Position numbers and translations under genes: made by a program. From UBA2279 sp041595875 (GTDB taxonomy: Bacteria; Actinomycetota; Coriobacteriia; Anaerosomatales; Anaerosomataceae): a DNA stretch of 64,000 bases. The notes under the pieces were generated by a model. That model made no database searches. It was not told the DNA's origin and saw nothing but the letters and a program-made list of their open reading frames with translations. Positions 42,748 through 51,395 of the stretch are shown piece after piece (positions within the stretch are counted from its first letter, which is position 1; each line of letters begins with the position of its first letter). The stretch spans positions 1 through 64,000 of the forward strand of contig JBFHJN010000001.1 of assembly GCA_041595875.1 (NCBI GenBank). The letters are read 5' to 3'.

Positions 42748-43635
42748 ATGGCTGAGTACAGACGCCCCTCTACGCGGGGACACCTTATATCAACATGCCC
42801 ACGCACGATACTGCGCGTGACTTTCGCATGCGTTCTGACAGCTTCGATGCTGACGCTTGCCGCGTGCGATGGCGGTTCCGCATCCGACGAGGTCATCGTG
42901 AACGGCTCAACGACGATCCTGCCGATAGCAGAGATCGCTGCCGAGCAGTTCATGGACGAGAATCCTGAGATCTCGGTTCTCGTTTCCGGTGTCGGTTCCT
43001 CGGCAGGTATCGAGACCGTGACCAGAGGTTCGTCTGACATCGGTACATCCTCACGGGATCTCAAGACCGAGGAGGAGACCCTCGGACTGGTCGACACCCC
43101 CATCGCGTATGACGCGATCGCGGTCATCGTGAATCCGGAGAACCCGATCCGCGAGCTCACCACCGAGCAGGCGCGTGACATCTTCTCCGGTCGGTACACG
43201 AACTGGAGCGAACTGGGCGGCCCGGATCTGCCGATAGGACTCGTGAATCGTGATGAAGCGTCCGGCACCCGCGAGGCTTTCAATAAGATCGTGATGGGCG
43301 ACGAGACCTTCGACATCGGGGCGGTCATCTTGCCGGGTACCGGTCAGGTACGCGCCGTGGTCACTGATGCCCCGGGCGCCGTTGGCTACATCTCGCTTGG
43401 CTTCGTGAATGACGACGTGAAGGCCGTTGTCATCGATGGTGTCGTGCCGTCTGAAGAGGCTGTCGTGGCCGGTACGTATCCCATCTCGCGTATCCTCCAC
43501 TGTTTCACCCTGGGGGAGCCCACAGGTCTTGTGAAACAGTACCTCGACTACGTGCTCTCGCCTGCCATCCAGGATACCGTGGTTCGCGATGCCGGCTTCA
43601 TCCCCATCACGGCGAAGGAGGCCTCTGATGGCTGA
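42748..43635 (+). CDS. pstS: Phosphate-binding lipoprotein PstS
   Basis: Extracytoplasmic phosphate receptor of the high-affinity Pst importer, 295 residues. A basic N-terminus and hydrophobic core end in a lipobox (MLTLAAC). The mature protein has GSTTILPIAE, GVGSSAGIE, RGSSDIGTSSRDL and NRDEASGTREAF, the phosphate-binding loops of this family. A start at GTG 42817 would leave almost no basic region, so the ATG at 42748 is kept. No Pho-type box is seen before it, and it begins two bases after the pgeF stop. Confidence 0.93.
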   Translation: MAEYRRPSTRGHLISTCPRTILRVTFACVLTASMLTLAACDGGSASDEVIVNGSTTILPIAEIAAEQFMDENPEISVLVSGVGSSAGIETVTRGSSDIGTSSRDLKTEEETLGLVDTPIAYDAIAVIVNPENPIRELTTEQARDIFSGRYTNWSELGGPDLPIGLVNRDEASGTREAFNKIVMGDETFDIGAVILPGTGQVRAVVTDAPGAVGYISLGFVNDDVKAVVIDGVVPSEEAVVAGTYPISRILHCFTLGEPTGLVKQYLDYVLSPAIQDTVVRDAGFIPITAKEASDG

Positions 43636-44551
43636 TGAGCCGATGACAACGGGCACCCCATCGGAGAGCAAGAGCACGCTCAAGCTCATGTCCAAATCCA
43701 TGTACGCCAAAGAGGCGGCGCTGCGGAACCTGTTCTTGCTGTGCGCCACCGCTGCGGTCGCAGGCGTGGCCCTCATATTCCTATTCGTTGGCGTCCGCGG
43801 CTGGCCGATCATCCAAGATCCCGGTCTTGGTGCGTTCCTCTTCGGCAAGGTCTGGTCGTCAAGCACTGACCAGTTTGGGATCCTGCCGCTGGTGACCGGT
43901 ACGCTCGTGATCACCATCGGTGCGCTGTTTCTGGGTGCGCCGCTCGCTGTGGGGACTGCGGTCTTCCTCTCGGAGATCGCCTCGCCCAAGGTCCGCGCTG
44001 TCGTGCGCCCTGCCGTCGAGCTGCTGGCCGGCGTCCCGTCGGTCGTGTACGGATTCTTCGGACTGATCATCCTTCGACCGATCGTAGCTAATGTCACCGG
44101 TGGACTCGGTTTTGGCCCTCTTACCGCGGCCATAATCCTGGCGGTCATGATCGTTCCTACCATCGCGACGCTCACAGAAGATGCGCTGGGCAGTGTGGTA
44201 CCTGGTATCCGTGAGGCGAGTTACGCGATGGGCGCGACCACATGGCAGACCATCTACAAAGTGCTGCTGCCTGCGGCGAGCATCGGCATCATCGATGCGA
44301 TCATCCTCGGGATGGGACGCGCTGTAGGCGAGACGATGGCTGTCGTCATGGTGGCCGGCAATGCGCCTCAGTTCTACCAGGGACTGGGGGAGCCTGTCTC
44401 CACATTGACAAGTCAGATCGTCATCGACATGAGCTACGCATCCGGGACGCACCGAACCGCGCTCTTCGGGATGGCGGTCATCTTGTTCCTGATCTCCATG
44501 GGGCTTGTCGCGCTTGTGCGCGTGATCTCCAGCAGGAAGAAGGAGCGCTAG
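43628..44551 (+). CDS. pstC: Phosphate ABC transporter permease PstC
   Basis: Integral membrane subunit of the Pst system, 307 residues with six helices. The start is the ATG that overlaps the pstS stop, preceded by AAGGAGG; an in-frame start at 43589 within pstS is less likely. Family segments are SVVYGFFGLIIL and the EAA-type coupling loop EASYAMGATTWQTIYKVLLPAA. A polar cytosolic N-terminus of about 35 residues precedes helix 1. It is followed without gap by pstA. Confidence 0.95.
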   Translation: MADEPMTTGTPSESKSTLKLMSKSMYAKEAALRNLFLLCATAAVAGVALIFLFVGVRGWPIIQDPGLGAFLFGKVWSSSTDQFGILPLVTGTLVITIGALFLGAPLAVGTAVFLSEIASPKVRAVVRPAVELLAGVPSVVYGFFGLIILRPIVANVTGGLGFGPLTAAIILAVMIVPTIATLTEDALGSVVPGIREASYAMGATTWQTIYKVLLPAASIGIIDAIILGMGRAVGETMAVVMVAGNAPQFYQGLGEPVSTLTSQIVIDMSYASGTHRTALFGMAVILFLISMGLVALVRVISSRKKER

Positions 44552-45382
44552 ATGAACAAGCGTATCGCCAATCGCCTGGCGCTTTCGGTGTTGTGGTTGT
44601 GTGCAGGCACCACCGTCGCCGTTCTTGGCGCGGTCATAATCTACGTCTTCGTGAACGGCATCGGTCAGCTCAGTCCCGAGTTCATCTTCACGTGGCCGCA
44701 GGGCGTCAATGCCGAGGGAGGCATCTGGCCCACCATCGTGTCGACGCTGTATGTCACCGGTCTCGCGATGCTCATCGTCACGCCCATCGGCGTCCTTGCC
44801 GCTGTGTTTCTCGCGGAGTACGCGGTTCAGGGCCGTCTGGTGCGCATCATCCGATTCGCGGCGGACTCGCTTGCCAGTGTGCCGTCCATCATCATGGGCC
44901 TGTTCGGACTGGCGTTGTTCGTGGAGACCATGCATATCGGTTTCTCGATGATCTCGGCCGCGCTCGCGCTCTCGTTCCTCATGCTTCCCATCGTCATGCG
45001 TACCACCGAAGAGGCTATCCGCGCGGTGCCGAAGTACATTCGTTGGGGTAGCTATGGTCTGGGTGCCAGCAAGTGGCAGACTGTGAGCCGGATCGTCATA
45101 CCCGCGGCGATGCCCCGTATACTCACAGGGCTCATCCTCGCCACCGGACGTGCGGTCGGCGAGACAGCGGTCGTCATCTTCACAATGGGACAGGCGATCA
45201 ACCTGCCTATCTCGCCGCTCGACAGCGGGCGCCCCATGACGGTACACCTGTACATGCTCGCCATGGAGGGTATCAACCTTCCGGCGGCGTATGGCACCGC
45301 GCTCCTGCTCATGATCATGATCCTATTCTTCAATCTGACCGCTCGCTGGCTACTCCGCCGTAACAGGAGGATGCAAGGATGA
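44552..45382 (+). CDS. pstA: Phosphate ABC transporter permease PstA
   Basis: Second integral membrane subunit, 276 residues with six helices, partner of PstC. Family segments are SVPSIIMGLFGLALFV and the coupling loop GSYGLGASKWQTVSRIVIPAAMP. The ATG directly follows the pstC stop; the end overlaps pstB by four bases. Confidence 0.95.
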   Translation: MNKRIANRLALSVLWLCAGTTVAVLGAVIIYVFVNGIGQLSPEFIFTWPQGVNAEGGIWPTIVSTLYVTGLAMLIVTPIGVLAAVFLAEYAVQGRLVRIIRFAADSLASVPSIIMGLFGLALFVETMHIGFSMISAALALSFLMLPIVMRTTEEAIRAVPKYIRWGSYGLGASKWQTVSRIVIPAAMPRILTGLILATGRAVGETAVVIFTMGQAINLPISPLDSGRPMTVHLYMLAMEGINLPAAYGTALLLMIMILFFNLTARWLLRRNRRMQG

Positions 45383-46197
45383 TGCACGTATCTGCAGATG
45401 TCCGAGAAGACGCGACCAAGCCGCGCGCTGACAAGATCAGCGTAAAGAACCTGGATTTCTACTACGGTGACTTCCAGGCGCTCACCGGTATCACGGTGGG
45501 GATCAAGGAGCGTGGCGTCACCGCTTTCATCGGCCCGTCCGGCTGTGGCAAGTCCACGTTCCTGCGGTGCTTCAACCGTATGAACGACCTCATCCCCGGC
45601 ACCAAGGTCGATGGGACCATCCTTGTGGATGGGGAGGACATCTACGCGCCCGGTGTCGACCCCGTCGACCTTCGCCGTCGTGTAGGGATGATCTTCCAGC
45701 AGCCGAACCCGTTCCCCATGTCGATCTATGACAACGTCGCGTTCGGCCCGCGCCTTCACGGCGTGACCAAGAAGCCGGAGCTTGACGAGATCGTCGAGCG
45801 ATCGCTGGAGCGTGCGAACCTGTGGAAGGAAGTCAAAGAGATCCTGCCACGCGGTGGACTGACGCTCTCGGGTGGACAGCAGCAGCGGCTGTGTATCGCG
45901 CGCGTTCTTGCTGTAGAGCCTGACATAATGCTCATGGACGAGCCCTGCTCGGCGATCGACCCTACCTCGGTCCAGAAGATCGAGGACCTGATGGACGAGC
46001 TCAAGGATCGCATCACGATCATCATCGTGACGCATAACATGCAGCAGGCCGCACGTGTCAGCGATGAGACCGCCTTCTTCTTGCAGGAGAAGACGGGTCA
46101 GCCCGCCGAGATGGTCGAGTTCGGCCGGACCGCCGAGATATTCACCAGCCCGAAGGATCGTCGCACCGAGGATTACATCACGGGTCGGTTCGGGTAG
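45379..46197 (+). CDS. pstB: Phosphate ABC transporter ATP-binding protein PstB
   Basis: ATPase of the Pst importer, 272 residues. Walker A is GPSGCGKST, the Q-loop region is IFQQPNPFPMSIYDNV, the signature is LSGGQQQRLCIARVLA and Walker B is IMLMDEPCSAIDPTS, all diagnostic of PstB. The ATG overlaps pstA (ATGATG pair). The last codons and the stop form the first copy of a tandem repeat that runs on into the intergenic region. Confidence 0.97.
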   Translation: MMHVSADVREDATKPRADKISVKNLDFYYGDFQALTGITVGIKERGVTAFIGPSGCGKSTFLRCFNRMNDLIPGTKVDGTILVDGEDIYAPGVDPVDLRRRVGMIFQQPNPFPMSIYDNVAFGPRLHGVTKKPELDEIVERSLERANLWKEVKEILPRGGLTLSGGQQQRLCIARVLAVEPDIMLMDEPCSAIDPTSVQKIEDLMDELKDRITIIIVTHNMQQAARVSDETAFFLQEKTGQPAEMVEFGRTAEIFTSPKDRRTEDYITGRFG

Positions 46198-46265
46198 GTC
46201 GCCGGTCAGGTCTGGTTCGGGTAGGTCGCTGGTCAGGTCTGGTTCGGGTAGGTCGCTGGTCAGGT
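46187..46265 (+). repeat. 27-bp tandem repeat, 2.9 copies, at the pstB 3' end
   Basis: The unit starts GGTTCGGGTAGGTCGC and is 27 bases long; copies lie at 46187-46213, 46214-46240 and 46241-46265 (25 bases). The first copy contains the last pstB codons and its TAG stop, and each copy repeats GGG-TAG. Copies differ by one base or less, which suggests recent replication slippage. Confidence 0.9.
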
Positions 46266-46321
46266 ATGTTACGCCCGGGTGAAATGTTGGTCGCTTGCCT
46301 GGCTCCCTGGCGAGTGGGGGC

Positions 46322-46327
46322 TATAAT
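46322..46327 (+). promoter_or_regulatory. Perfect -10 element before phoU
   Basis: TATAAT lies 39 bases before the phoU ATG. The nearest -35-like hexamer, TTGCCT (46295), is 21 bases away, so the -35 is weak. It indicates that phoU and the yggS-sepF genes can be transcribed apart from pstSCAB. Confidence 0.5.
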
Positions 46328-46365
46328 GTCGGGAAACCGAACGCGAGATGAGGAGTCGGATCACC

Positions 46366-47037
46366 ATGCGTGAGGGTTTTCGCAAAGAACTGAAAGACCT
46401 CAAGGCTGAGGTCATCGGCATAGGCCGTAGCGTCATCGATGTGACGAAGCTCGCCACGCGATCGCTCGTTGAGGGCGACGTGGATCTGGCGGCTCAGGTG
46501 ATCGCCGGTGATGACGACCTGGACACGCGCTGTCTGGGCATCGAGGAGCATTCCTTGGAGATCACAGCCACGCAGTTCCCGGTGGCTCGCGACTTGCGCC
46601 TGTTGCACTCGTTGGCCTACATCGCCATGCACTTCGAGCGGATGGGTGACCTGGGCGTCAACATCGCCAAGGCCGCCCGCCGTACAGCGAGCCGCAGAGG
46701 TCCGCAGACGCTCTACGACCTCATCCAGGCGCAGGGCAATCTGGTCCATCGCGTGCTGGAAGCCATGCTGGAGGCGCTTGAGAAGAACGACCTGGAACTG
46801 GCGCACAAGCTCGAGCTTCTCGATGAGCCCATCGATCACCTGTACAAGCAGTTCTTCCGCGAGCTGGCACGTTTGCAGGCCGAGGAAGACATCGAGTGGG
46901 CGAGTTCGATGGTGCTGGCGTCCCGCTATCTGGAGCGTATCGCCGATCACGCTGTGGACATCGGTGAGCGTATCACCTACATGGTGACCGGCGAGTTCGA
47001 GCAGATGGGCGAAGGAACACCGGAAACGGACTCGTAG
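46366..47037 (+). CDS. phoU: Phosphate signalling regulator PhoU
   Basis: Cytosolic negative regulator that links the Pst importer to phosphate signalling. The 223-residue all-helical protein has the two PhoU repeats, each with the metal-binding E-x-x-x-D type motif: HFERMGDLGVNIAK and YLERIADHAVDIGE. The ATG at 46366 with GAGGAG upstream is preferred to ATG 46348. No dedicated PhoB/PhoR pair lies beside it. yggS follows four bases later. Confidence 0.95.
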   Translation: MREGFRKELKDLKAEVIGIGRSVIDVTKLATRSLVEGDVDLAAQVIAGDDDLDTRCLGIEEHSLEITATQFPVARDLRLLHSLAYIAMHFERMGDLGVNIAKAARRTASRRGPQTLYDLIQAQGNLVHRVLEAMLEALEKNDLELAHKLELLDEPIDHLYKQFFRELARLQAEEDIEWASSMVLASRYLERIADHAVDIGERITYMVTGEFEQMGEGTPETDS

Positions 47038-47041
47038 GACC

Positions 47042-47719
47042 GTGGGTGCGATAGCAGAGAGGTATGACTCAGTCCGTGCCAGGGTCATAGACGCTGCTGA
47101 TGCCGCCGATCGTCGTCCCGAAGAGATCACGATCGTAGCTGTCACCAAACACGTCGGAGTCCCTGAGGTGCGCCAGGCGGTCACGGCCGGATGCACGGAC
47201 TTCGGCGAGAACCGCGTCCAGGAGTTCCTCGGCAAGTATGGGCTGTTCCCGGATGTCCGGTGGCACTTCATCGGCACGCTCCAGACCAACAAGGTCAAAG
47301 ACGTCGTCGGTCGCGCATACCTCATCCACTCCGTGGACTCGTTGAAGCTGCTGGAGAAGATCAATGTGGTGGCCGAGGCGAAGGGTATCGTGCAACGGGT
47401 CTTGCTGCAGGTGAACGTCTCGCACGAGGAATCCAAGCACGGAGTGCAGCCGGACGAGGCTGAAGAGATGCTCCGCGCTTCCATCGACATGCACGGCGTC
47501 GAGGTCTGCGGATTGATGACCATAGCGCCGCTTTCACGTCCGGAATCCGTCCGCTGGGTGTTCCGGGGTCTTTCGGAACTCTTTGCGACATTGAACGGGA
47601 TGCGCTTCAATGGAGTCGAGTTGAGCGAGCTCTCGATGGGTATGACCAACGACTTCACGGTCGCCATCGAGGAAGGCGCGACGATCATCAGGGTCGGTAC
47701 CGCCATTTTCGGTCGTTGA
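47042..47719 (+). CDS. yggS: Pyridoxal phosphate homeostasis protein YggS/YlmE
   Basis: PLP-binding protein of the alanine racemase-like barrel fold without known catalysis, involved in vitamin B6 and amino-acid balance. The 225-residue protein has the PLP lysine in AVTKHVG, FGENRVQEF, WHFIGTLQTNKVK, VNVSHEESKHG and the C-terminal LSMGMTNDFTVAIEEGATIIRVG. In Gram-positive clusters it precedes sepF, as here. Confidence 0.94.
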   Translation: MGAIAERYDSVRARVIDAADAADRRPEEITIVAVTKHVGVPEVRQAVTAGCTDFGENRVQEFLGKYGLFPDVRWHFIGTLQTNKVKDVVGRAYLIHSVDSLKLLEKINVVAEAKGIVQRVLLQVNVSHEESKHGVQPDEAEEMLRASIDMHGVEVCGLMTIAPLSRPESVRWVFRGLSELFATLNGMRFNGVELSELSMGMTNDFTVAIEEGATIIRVGTAIFGR

Positions 47720-47753
47720 GCTGCCAGATAAACTCCAGAACAAGGAGATCACA

Positions 47754-48272
47754 GTGAGCGTGTGGGACTCGATCAAAGCCAGACTGGGACTCGGTGACGA
47801 GTACGACGACTACGACGACTACGACGAAGCCGACGACGGGGCAGACGGCTACGAGCCGGCGCCCAGTTATCGGAGTCCCTATGAGAGCGGCGACACAACG
47901 GTGAAGCGACTCACCCGTGAACCCGATCTTGAGCGTGCACGTGATGCCGGTCGTTCGATGGTGTCCCCCGGCCCCGGTATGCAGGCCGTGCCGCAGGTCA
48001 AGATGCAGATCGTCGATCCGCGCACTTACGGTGAGGCTCAGGCCATTGCGGACAAGTTCAAGCTCGGCGTTCCCGTGATCATGAATCTGACGATGACCGA
48101 GCCCGACCTTGCGCGTCGTCTCATAGACTTCGCCTCGGGCCTGACGTACGGTCTCAACGGCGGTCTTCAGAAGGTGTCCGAGAAGGTCTTCATGCTCACA
48201 CCTGCGAACGTCGACGTGTCAGAGCAGCGTCGCGTGCTGCGTGAGAAGGGCCTGTTCGATCTGGGCGTATAG
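47754..48272 (+). CDS. sepF: Cell division protein SepF
   Basis: Membrane-binding partner of FtsZ, taking the tether role where FtsA is absent. The 172-residue protein has an amphipathic N-terminus (SVWDSIKARLGL), an acidic DDYDDYDE linker, and the SepF core from about residue 85 (IVDPRTYGEAQAIADKFKLG, MNLTMTEPDLARRLIDFASG, LTPANVDV). GTG start behind AAGGAG. It sits between yggS and proC. Confidence 0.95.
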   Translation: MSVWDSIKARLGLGDEYDDYDDYDEADDGADGYEPAPSYRSPYESGDTTVKRLTREPDLERARDAGRSMVSPGPGMQAVPQVKMQIVDPRTYGEAQAIADKFKLGVPVIMNLTMTEPDLARRLIDFASGLTYGLNGGLQKVSEKVFMLTPANVDVSEQRRVLREKGLFDLGV

Positions 48273-48290
48273 ACCACTGAGGGGAGCATC

Positions 48291-49100
48291 ATGGCAGACA
48301 CCCCGCGCATAGCCGTCATAGGCGGCGGTCGCATGGGCGAGGCGATCGTTGCTGGGCTCGTCTCGGCAGGCACAGCACGTGCGGACGATATCACCGTCTC
48401 GGAACCTGACACCGCGCGGCATTCGGTGTTCATCACGCACGGAGTCGCATGCGTAACCGACGGCCACGAAGCGGTCGCCGGTGCTGACGTGATCATCTTC
48501 GCCGTCAAGCCGCAGGTGATGGACGCGGTGGTGGCGCATCTTGCCGATGACATCACCGCCGGTGCTGTTGTGGTGAGCATCGCTGCGGGATTGAGCTGCG
48601 CTCGTATCGAGTCGCTGCTTCCTGCAGGCACGCCGGTGGTGCGTGTGATGCCCAATACCCCCGCCCTGGTCGGGGAGGGGATGAGCGTGCTTTCCGGTGG
48701 CACGGAGACCACTCCGGCACAGCTTGCGATGGTGCGCGGGATGTTCGGGGCGCTGGGCAAGGCGCTCGTGCTGGATGAGCGCTACCAAGACGCGGCCACG
48801 GCCATCTCCGGTAGCGGGCCTGCGTATGTGGCGCTTTTCATAGACGCTCTGGCGCGTGCGGGTGTGCGCCACGGGTTGACGCGGGACACGGCACAGCTGC
48901 TGGCGATGCAGACCCTTCGCGGGACGGTGGAGCTCATCGAGCGCACAGGGATGCATCCGGAGGAGCTGATCGACGCCGTGAGCAGTCCCGGTGGCACGAC
49001 GATCGCAGCTATAGAAGCACTTGAAACCGAAGGAATGCGCGCGAGCGTCTCGGCAGCTGTTGCCGCGGCGGTCAAGCGCTCAATGGAACTGGGGTCCTAA
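48291..49100 (+). CDS. proC: Pyrroline-5-carboxylate reductase
   Basis: Last enzyme of proline synthesis, reducing pyrroline-5-carboxylate with NAD(P)H. The 269-residue protein has an N-terminal Rossmann loop (AVIGGGRMGEAIVAG), FAVKPQVMD, RVMPNTPALVGEGM and the C-terminal dimer domain with AISGSGPAYVALFIDALARAGVRHGL and SPGGTTIAAIEALE. Its position between sepF and yggT recurs in many bacteria, though it is not a division gene. Confidence 0.97.
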   Translation: MADTPRIAVIGGGRMGEAIVAGLVSAGTARADDITVSEPDTARHSVFITHGVACVTDGHEAVAGADVIIFAVKPQVMDAVVAHLADDITAGAVVVSIAAGLSCARIESLLPAGTPVVRVMPNTPALVGEGMSVLSGGTETTPAQLAMVRGMFGALGKALVLDERYQDAATAISGSGPAYVALFIDALARAGVRHGLTRDTAQLLAMQTLRGTVELIERTGMHPEELIDAVSSPGGTTIAAIEALETEGMRASVSAAVAAAVKRSMELGS

Positions 49101-49103
49101 CGT

Positions 49104-49373
49104 ATGTCACTTGCAAGCATCGTAAGCCAGATCATCTCGTTTTACGGAATACTCATCTTCGTGTACGTCATCATGTCGTGGTTCCGTCCGAGCGGCGTCT
49201 TCTATGACCTGTATCGTGTCCTGGGTTCGCTGTGCGAGCCCTACATCGGGTTGTTCAGGCGTATCGTGCCCACCGGCGGCGGTTTGGATTTCTCGCCGAT
49301 GGTGGCATTGCTTGTATTGCAGTTACTCGTGCAGCCGTTATTGGTTAGAATCCTTTTGAGTCTAGGTCTGTGA
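49104..49373 (+). CDS. yggT: YggT family membrane protein
   Basis: An 89-residue integral membrane protein with two hydrophobic segments (about 5-27 and 63-87) and the family motif MSWFRPSG followed by CEPYIGLFRRIVP. The function is unsettled; homologues (YlmG) are linked to division or membrane organisation. It follows proC after three bases and precedes divIVA. Confidence 0.9.
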   Translation: MSLASIVSQIISFYGILIFVYVIMSWFRPSGVFYDLYRVLGSLCEPYIGLFRRIVPTGGGLDFSPMVALLVLQLLVQPLLVRILLSLGL

Positions 49374-49395
49374 CGGTCAGGAAGGACCGATTGGT

Positions 49396-50226
49396 ATGAA
49401 GCTCACTCCGCTCGACATCCACCACAAGGAATTCAGTCACTCGCTTCGTGGCTACAATGAGACCGAGGTCGACGAGTTCCTCGACCAGGTAGCCGATGAA
49501 CTCGAGCGGCTGTTCAAAGAGAACATCGACCTCAATGAGAAGATCGAGATCGCTGACGAGAAGGTCCGCGGCTACCAGGACATGGAGCGCACGCTGCACA
49601 ACACGCTTGTGAGCGCGCAGAAGTCCGCCGAGGACATCATCGCGAAGGCCGAGCACGAGGCCGCCGTGGTACTCAAAGACGCCGAGGTCAAGGCCAAAGA
49701 GGTCATCCATGGTGCGCTTCAGCAGAAGCAGAAGGCCACCAACGACCTCATGCGCATCAAGCAGTCCGAGGAGGAGTTCCGCCTCAGATTCAAAGACCTT
49801 CTCGACAAGCACCTTCGCAGCGTGGGCGAGATAGAGCTGCCCGAGGACGTCCGGCTCCTTACCGGTCAGGCCGGTGGAGAGACCGTGGCCGAGGTGGAGA
49901 TCACGGAGACGGCTTTCGCACCGAAGCCCGTTGCTCCAGCTCCAGTCGCCCCCGTGGAGTCCGCGGCAGAGCACAGGAGCTATGCTGAGGCCCTTGCTCC
50001 GGAACCGGCTCCGGCACCACGACCTGAGCCCGTGCCCGCCCGTGATGACACTCAGCCGATCGAGCCGCCGGAGTCCGGTTTCGTGACCGGGATCCAGCTT
50101 GGCGAGGTCGTGGAGCCCGATCTTGGTCCTGAAGAGCCGGTCTTTGAAGACCCGACCGAGTTCAAACTCGACTTCGGTTCTCTCGGCGAACGGGACGACG
50201 ACCTGGACATCGAGGAGATCGACTAG
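49396..50226 (+). CDS. divIVA: DivIVA domain protein (Wag31-type polar organiser)
   Basis: Coiled-coil protein that binds curved membrane at septa and poles and directs wall growth. The 276-residue protein has the membrane-binding N-terminal domain (LTPLDIHHKEFSHSLRGYNETEVDEFLDQV), long coiled coils (about 35-150), then a Pro/Ala/Glu-rich region and an acidic C-terminus ending DDDLDIEEID. The disordered tail is typical of actinobacterial homologues. Behind yggT, as in Gram-positive ylm clusters. Confidence 0.94.
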   Translation: MKLTPLDIHHKEFSHSLRGYNETEVDEFLDQVADELERLFKENIDLNEKIEIADEKVRGYQDMERTLHNTLVSAQKSAEDIIAKAEHEAAVVLKDAEVKAKEVIHGALQQKQKATNDLMRIKQSEEEFRLRFKDLLDKHLRSVGEIELPEDVRLLTGQAGGETVAEVEITETAFAPKPVAPAPVAPVESAAEHRSYAEALAPEPAPAPRPEPVPARDDTQPIEPPESGFVTGIQLGEVVEPDLGPEEPVFEDPTEFKLDFGSLGERDDDLDIEEID

Positions 50227-50231
50227 GGTCG

Positions 50232-50501
50232 ATGTCCGCTCGCATAGTCTTACATGTCACCCCCAGGTCAGGCCGGAACGAGATCATCGGCTGGCGTGGG
50301 GGTGAGTTGTCTGTGCGGGTGACCGCACCGCCTGAAGACGGAAAGGCGAACGCGTCCGTGTGCAAGCTCGTGGCGAAGCGTGTGGGCGTCCCCAAGAGCG
50401 CGGTGCACGTCGTTCGCGGTGAGACTTCCCGGCATAAGACGCTTGAGATCGAGGGGAAGACTGAAGATGACCTTACGGATGTCTTTGGAGGTGCGTCATG
50501 A
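50232..50501 (+). CDS. DUF167 (YggU) family protein
   Basis: An 89-residue cytosolic protein of the YggU/DUF167 family, recognised by VTPRSGRNEIIGW, the VRVTAPPEDGKANASVCKLVAKRVGVPKS core and VVRGETSRHKTLEIEG. The function is unknown. It follows divIVA after five bases and overlaps the next gene by four bases. Confidence 0.88.
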   Translation: MSARIVLHVTPRSGRNEIIGWRGGELSVRVTAPPEDGKANASVCKLVAKRVGVPKSAVHVVRGETSRHKTLEIEGKTEDDLTDVFGGAS

Positions 50502-51100
50502 CCCCCGGCTTCATACGTGAGCTGCGCGAGGGGTTGCCGGTGAGTGAGCGCGCGGTCGTCGACACCGACGCCGGTCTGCGTATCGATGTCCCGGTCGCGT
50601 CCAACAAGCGGTTCATCGTGGGTGCTGTCCTGTTTGGAGTCCCATGGCTGACCACGATGCTCGCGATCAGCGTGTTCTTCCTGGCGGCGGCGCCGATAGA
50701 CCCTGTCCTCATCCGCGTGCTGGCGTGGTTCGTGGCGATGGCCCTGCTCATCTTCATCCACATACTGGCCGCCATGTCTGTGTGGGGAGCGTTCTATCAG
50801 GCCCGCGGCAGCGAGACGCTCGTGATAGATGATGAGTTCGTGCGGGTGCTGCGTACGGGGATGGGGATCACGCTCCCGGCCAAGATAGGTCGCGGAGGCA
50901 AAGGCAGCGCCAGCGTGCTGCCGCAGTGGCATAAGAAGGCGCCACAGCCCAAGATCGAAGTGAAGACCTCCCGTGGAGCCGTTCGATTCGGAGCGGGTGT
51001 CACCTTTATTGAAGCTGCGGCGATCGCGCACCGGATCAACGAGTTCTTCCTGGTGGAAGAAGAGGTGCGTGCGTTGACCGAGCGTCACGACCTGGGTTAG
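50498..51100 (+). CDS. Two-helix membrane protein of unknown function
   Basis: A 200-residue protein with a polar N-terminus, two membrane helices (about 39-63 and 70-97) and a soluble C-terminal part including WGAFYQARGSETLVIDDEFVRV and a basic region. This resembles small proteins with PH-like C-terminal domains, but no family is named. The ATG overlaps the DUF167 stop (ATGA), so it ends this operon. The T-box promoter lies within its last 27 bases. Confidence 0.6.
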   Translation: MTPGFIRELREGLPVSERAVVDTDAGLRIDVPVASNKRFIVGAVLFGVPWLTTMLAISVFFLAAAPIDPVLIRVLAWFVAMALLIFIHILAAMSVWGAFYQARGSETLVIDDEFVRVLRTGMGITLPAKIGRGGKGSASVLPQWHKKAPQPKIEVKTSRGAVRFGAGVTFIEAAAIAHRINEFFLVEEEVRALTERHDLG

Positions 51101-51103
51101 TAT
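51074..51103 (+). promoter_or_regulatory. Promoter of the ileS T-box transcript
   Basis: TTGACC (51074-51079) and TAGTAT (51098-51103) are separated by 18 bases. The -10 includes the TAG stop of the preceding gene. A start near 51110 precedes the T-box leader. Confidence 0.65.
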
Positions 51104-51109
51104 CCGTCT

Positions 51110-51395
51110 CTAGCGCGAGTCTGACTCGCGCGGCGAAGAACGAGGCTTTGACGAGGACGAGTAGACGCATAGCCGCCTTGAGAAGCGAGCGGGGATAGTG
51201 AAAGCCCGCAAGGCAGGATGCGCCGAATATCACCTCCGAGCCCCGGTCCGAAAGGCGAGAGCCTTGTAGGCGCCGGCGGATGTCTCCGTTACAAGACGAC
51301 CGAGTGGCGAGCAGGGAGACCTGCGCAAGCTGGGTGGTACCGCGGAGTGCAGACGCGCTTCGTCCCAGATAGGGACGAGCGTGTTTTCTTTTTTC
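51110..51395 (+). ncRNA. Isoleucine-specific T-box leader with transcription terminator
   Basis: A tRNA-sensing riboswitch. The specifier region contains GAATATCACC, with ATC (51229-51231) as the isoleucine specifier codon. The T-box sequence TGGGTGGTACCGCG is at 51331-51344. It is followed by a terminator with CGTCCC (51361-51366) paired to GGGACG (51372-51377) and then TTTTCTTTTTT. Uncharged tRNA-Ile should favour the antiterminator and allow ileS transcription. A hairpin GCGCGAG/CTCGCGC (51113-51131) opens the leader. This explains the gap between 51101 and 51429. Confidence 0.93.

Noticed and set aside
42600..42748. Pho box or promoter directly before pstS
   Set aside because: No direct-repeat Pho-type site or good -35/-10 pair is visible; pstS starts two bases after pgeF.
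43859..45247. Minus-strand open frame of about 460 codons opposite pstC and pstA
   Set aside because: Highly charged, repetitive composition typical of antisense to membrane-helix codons.
46187..46265. Possible CRISPR array
   Set aside because: Copies are directly adjacent with no spacers; it is a tandem duplication of the pstB end.
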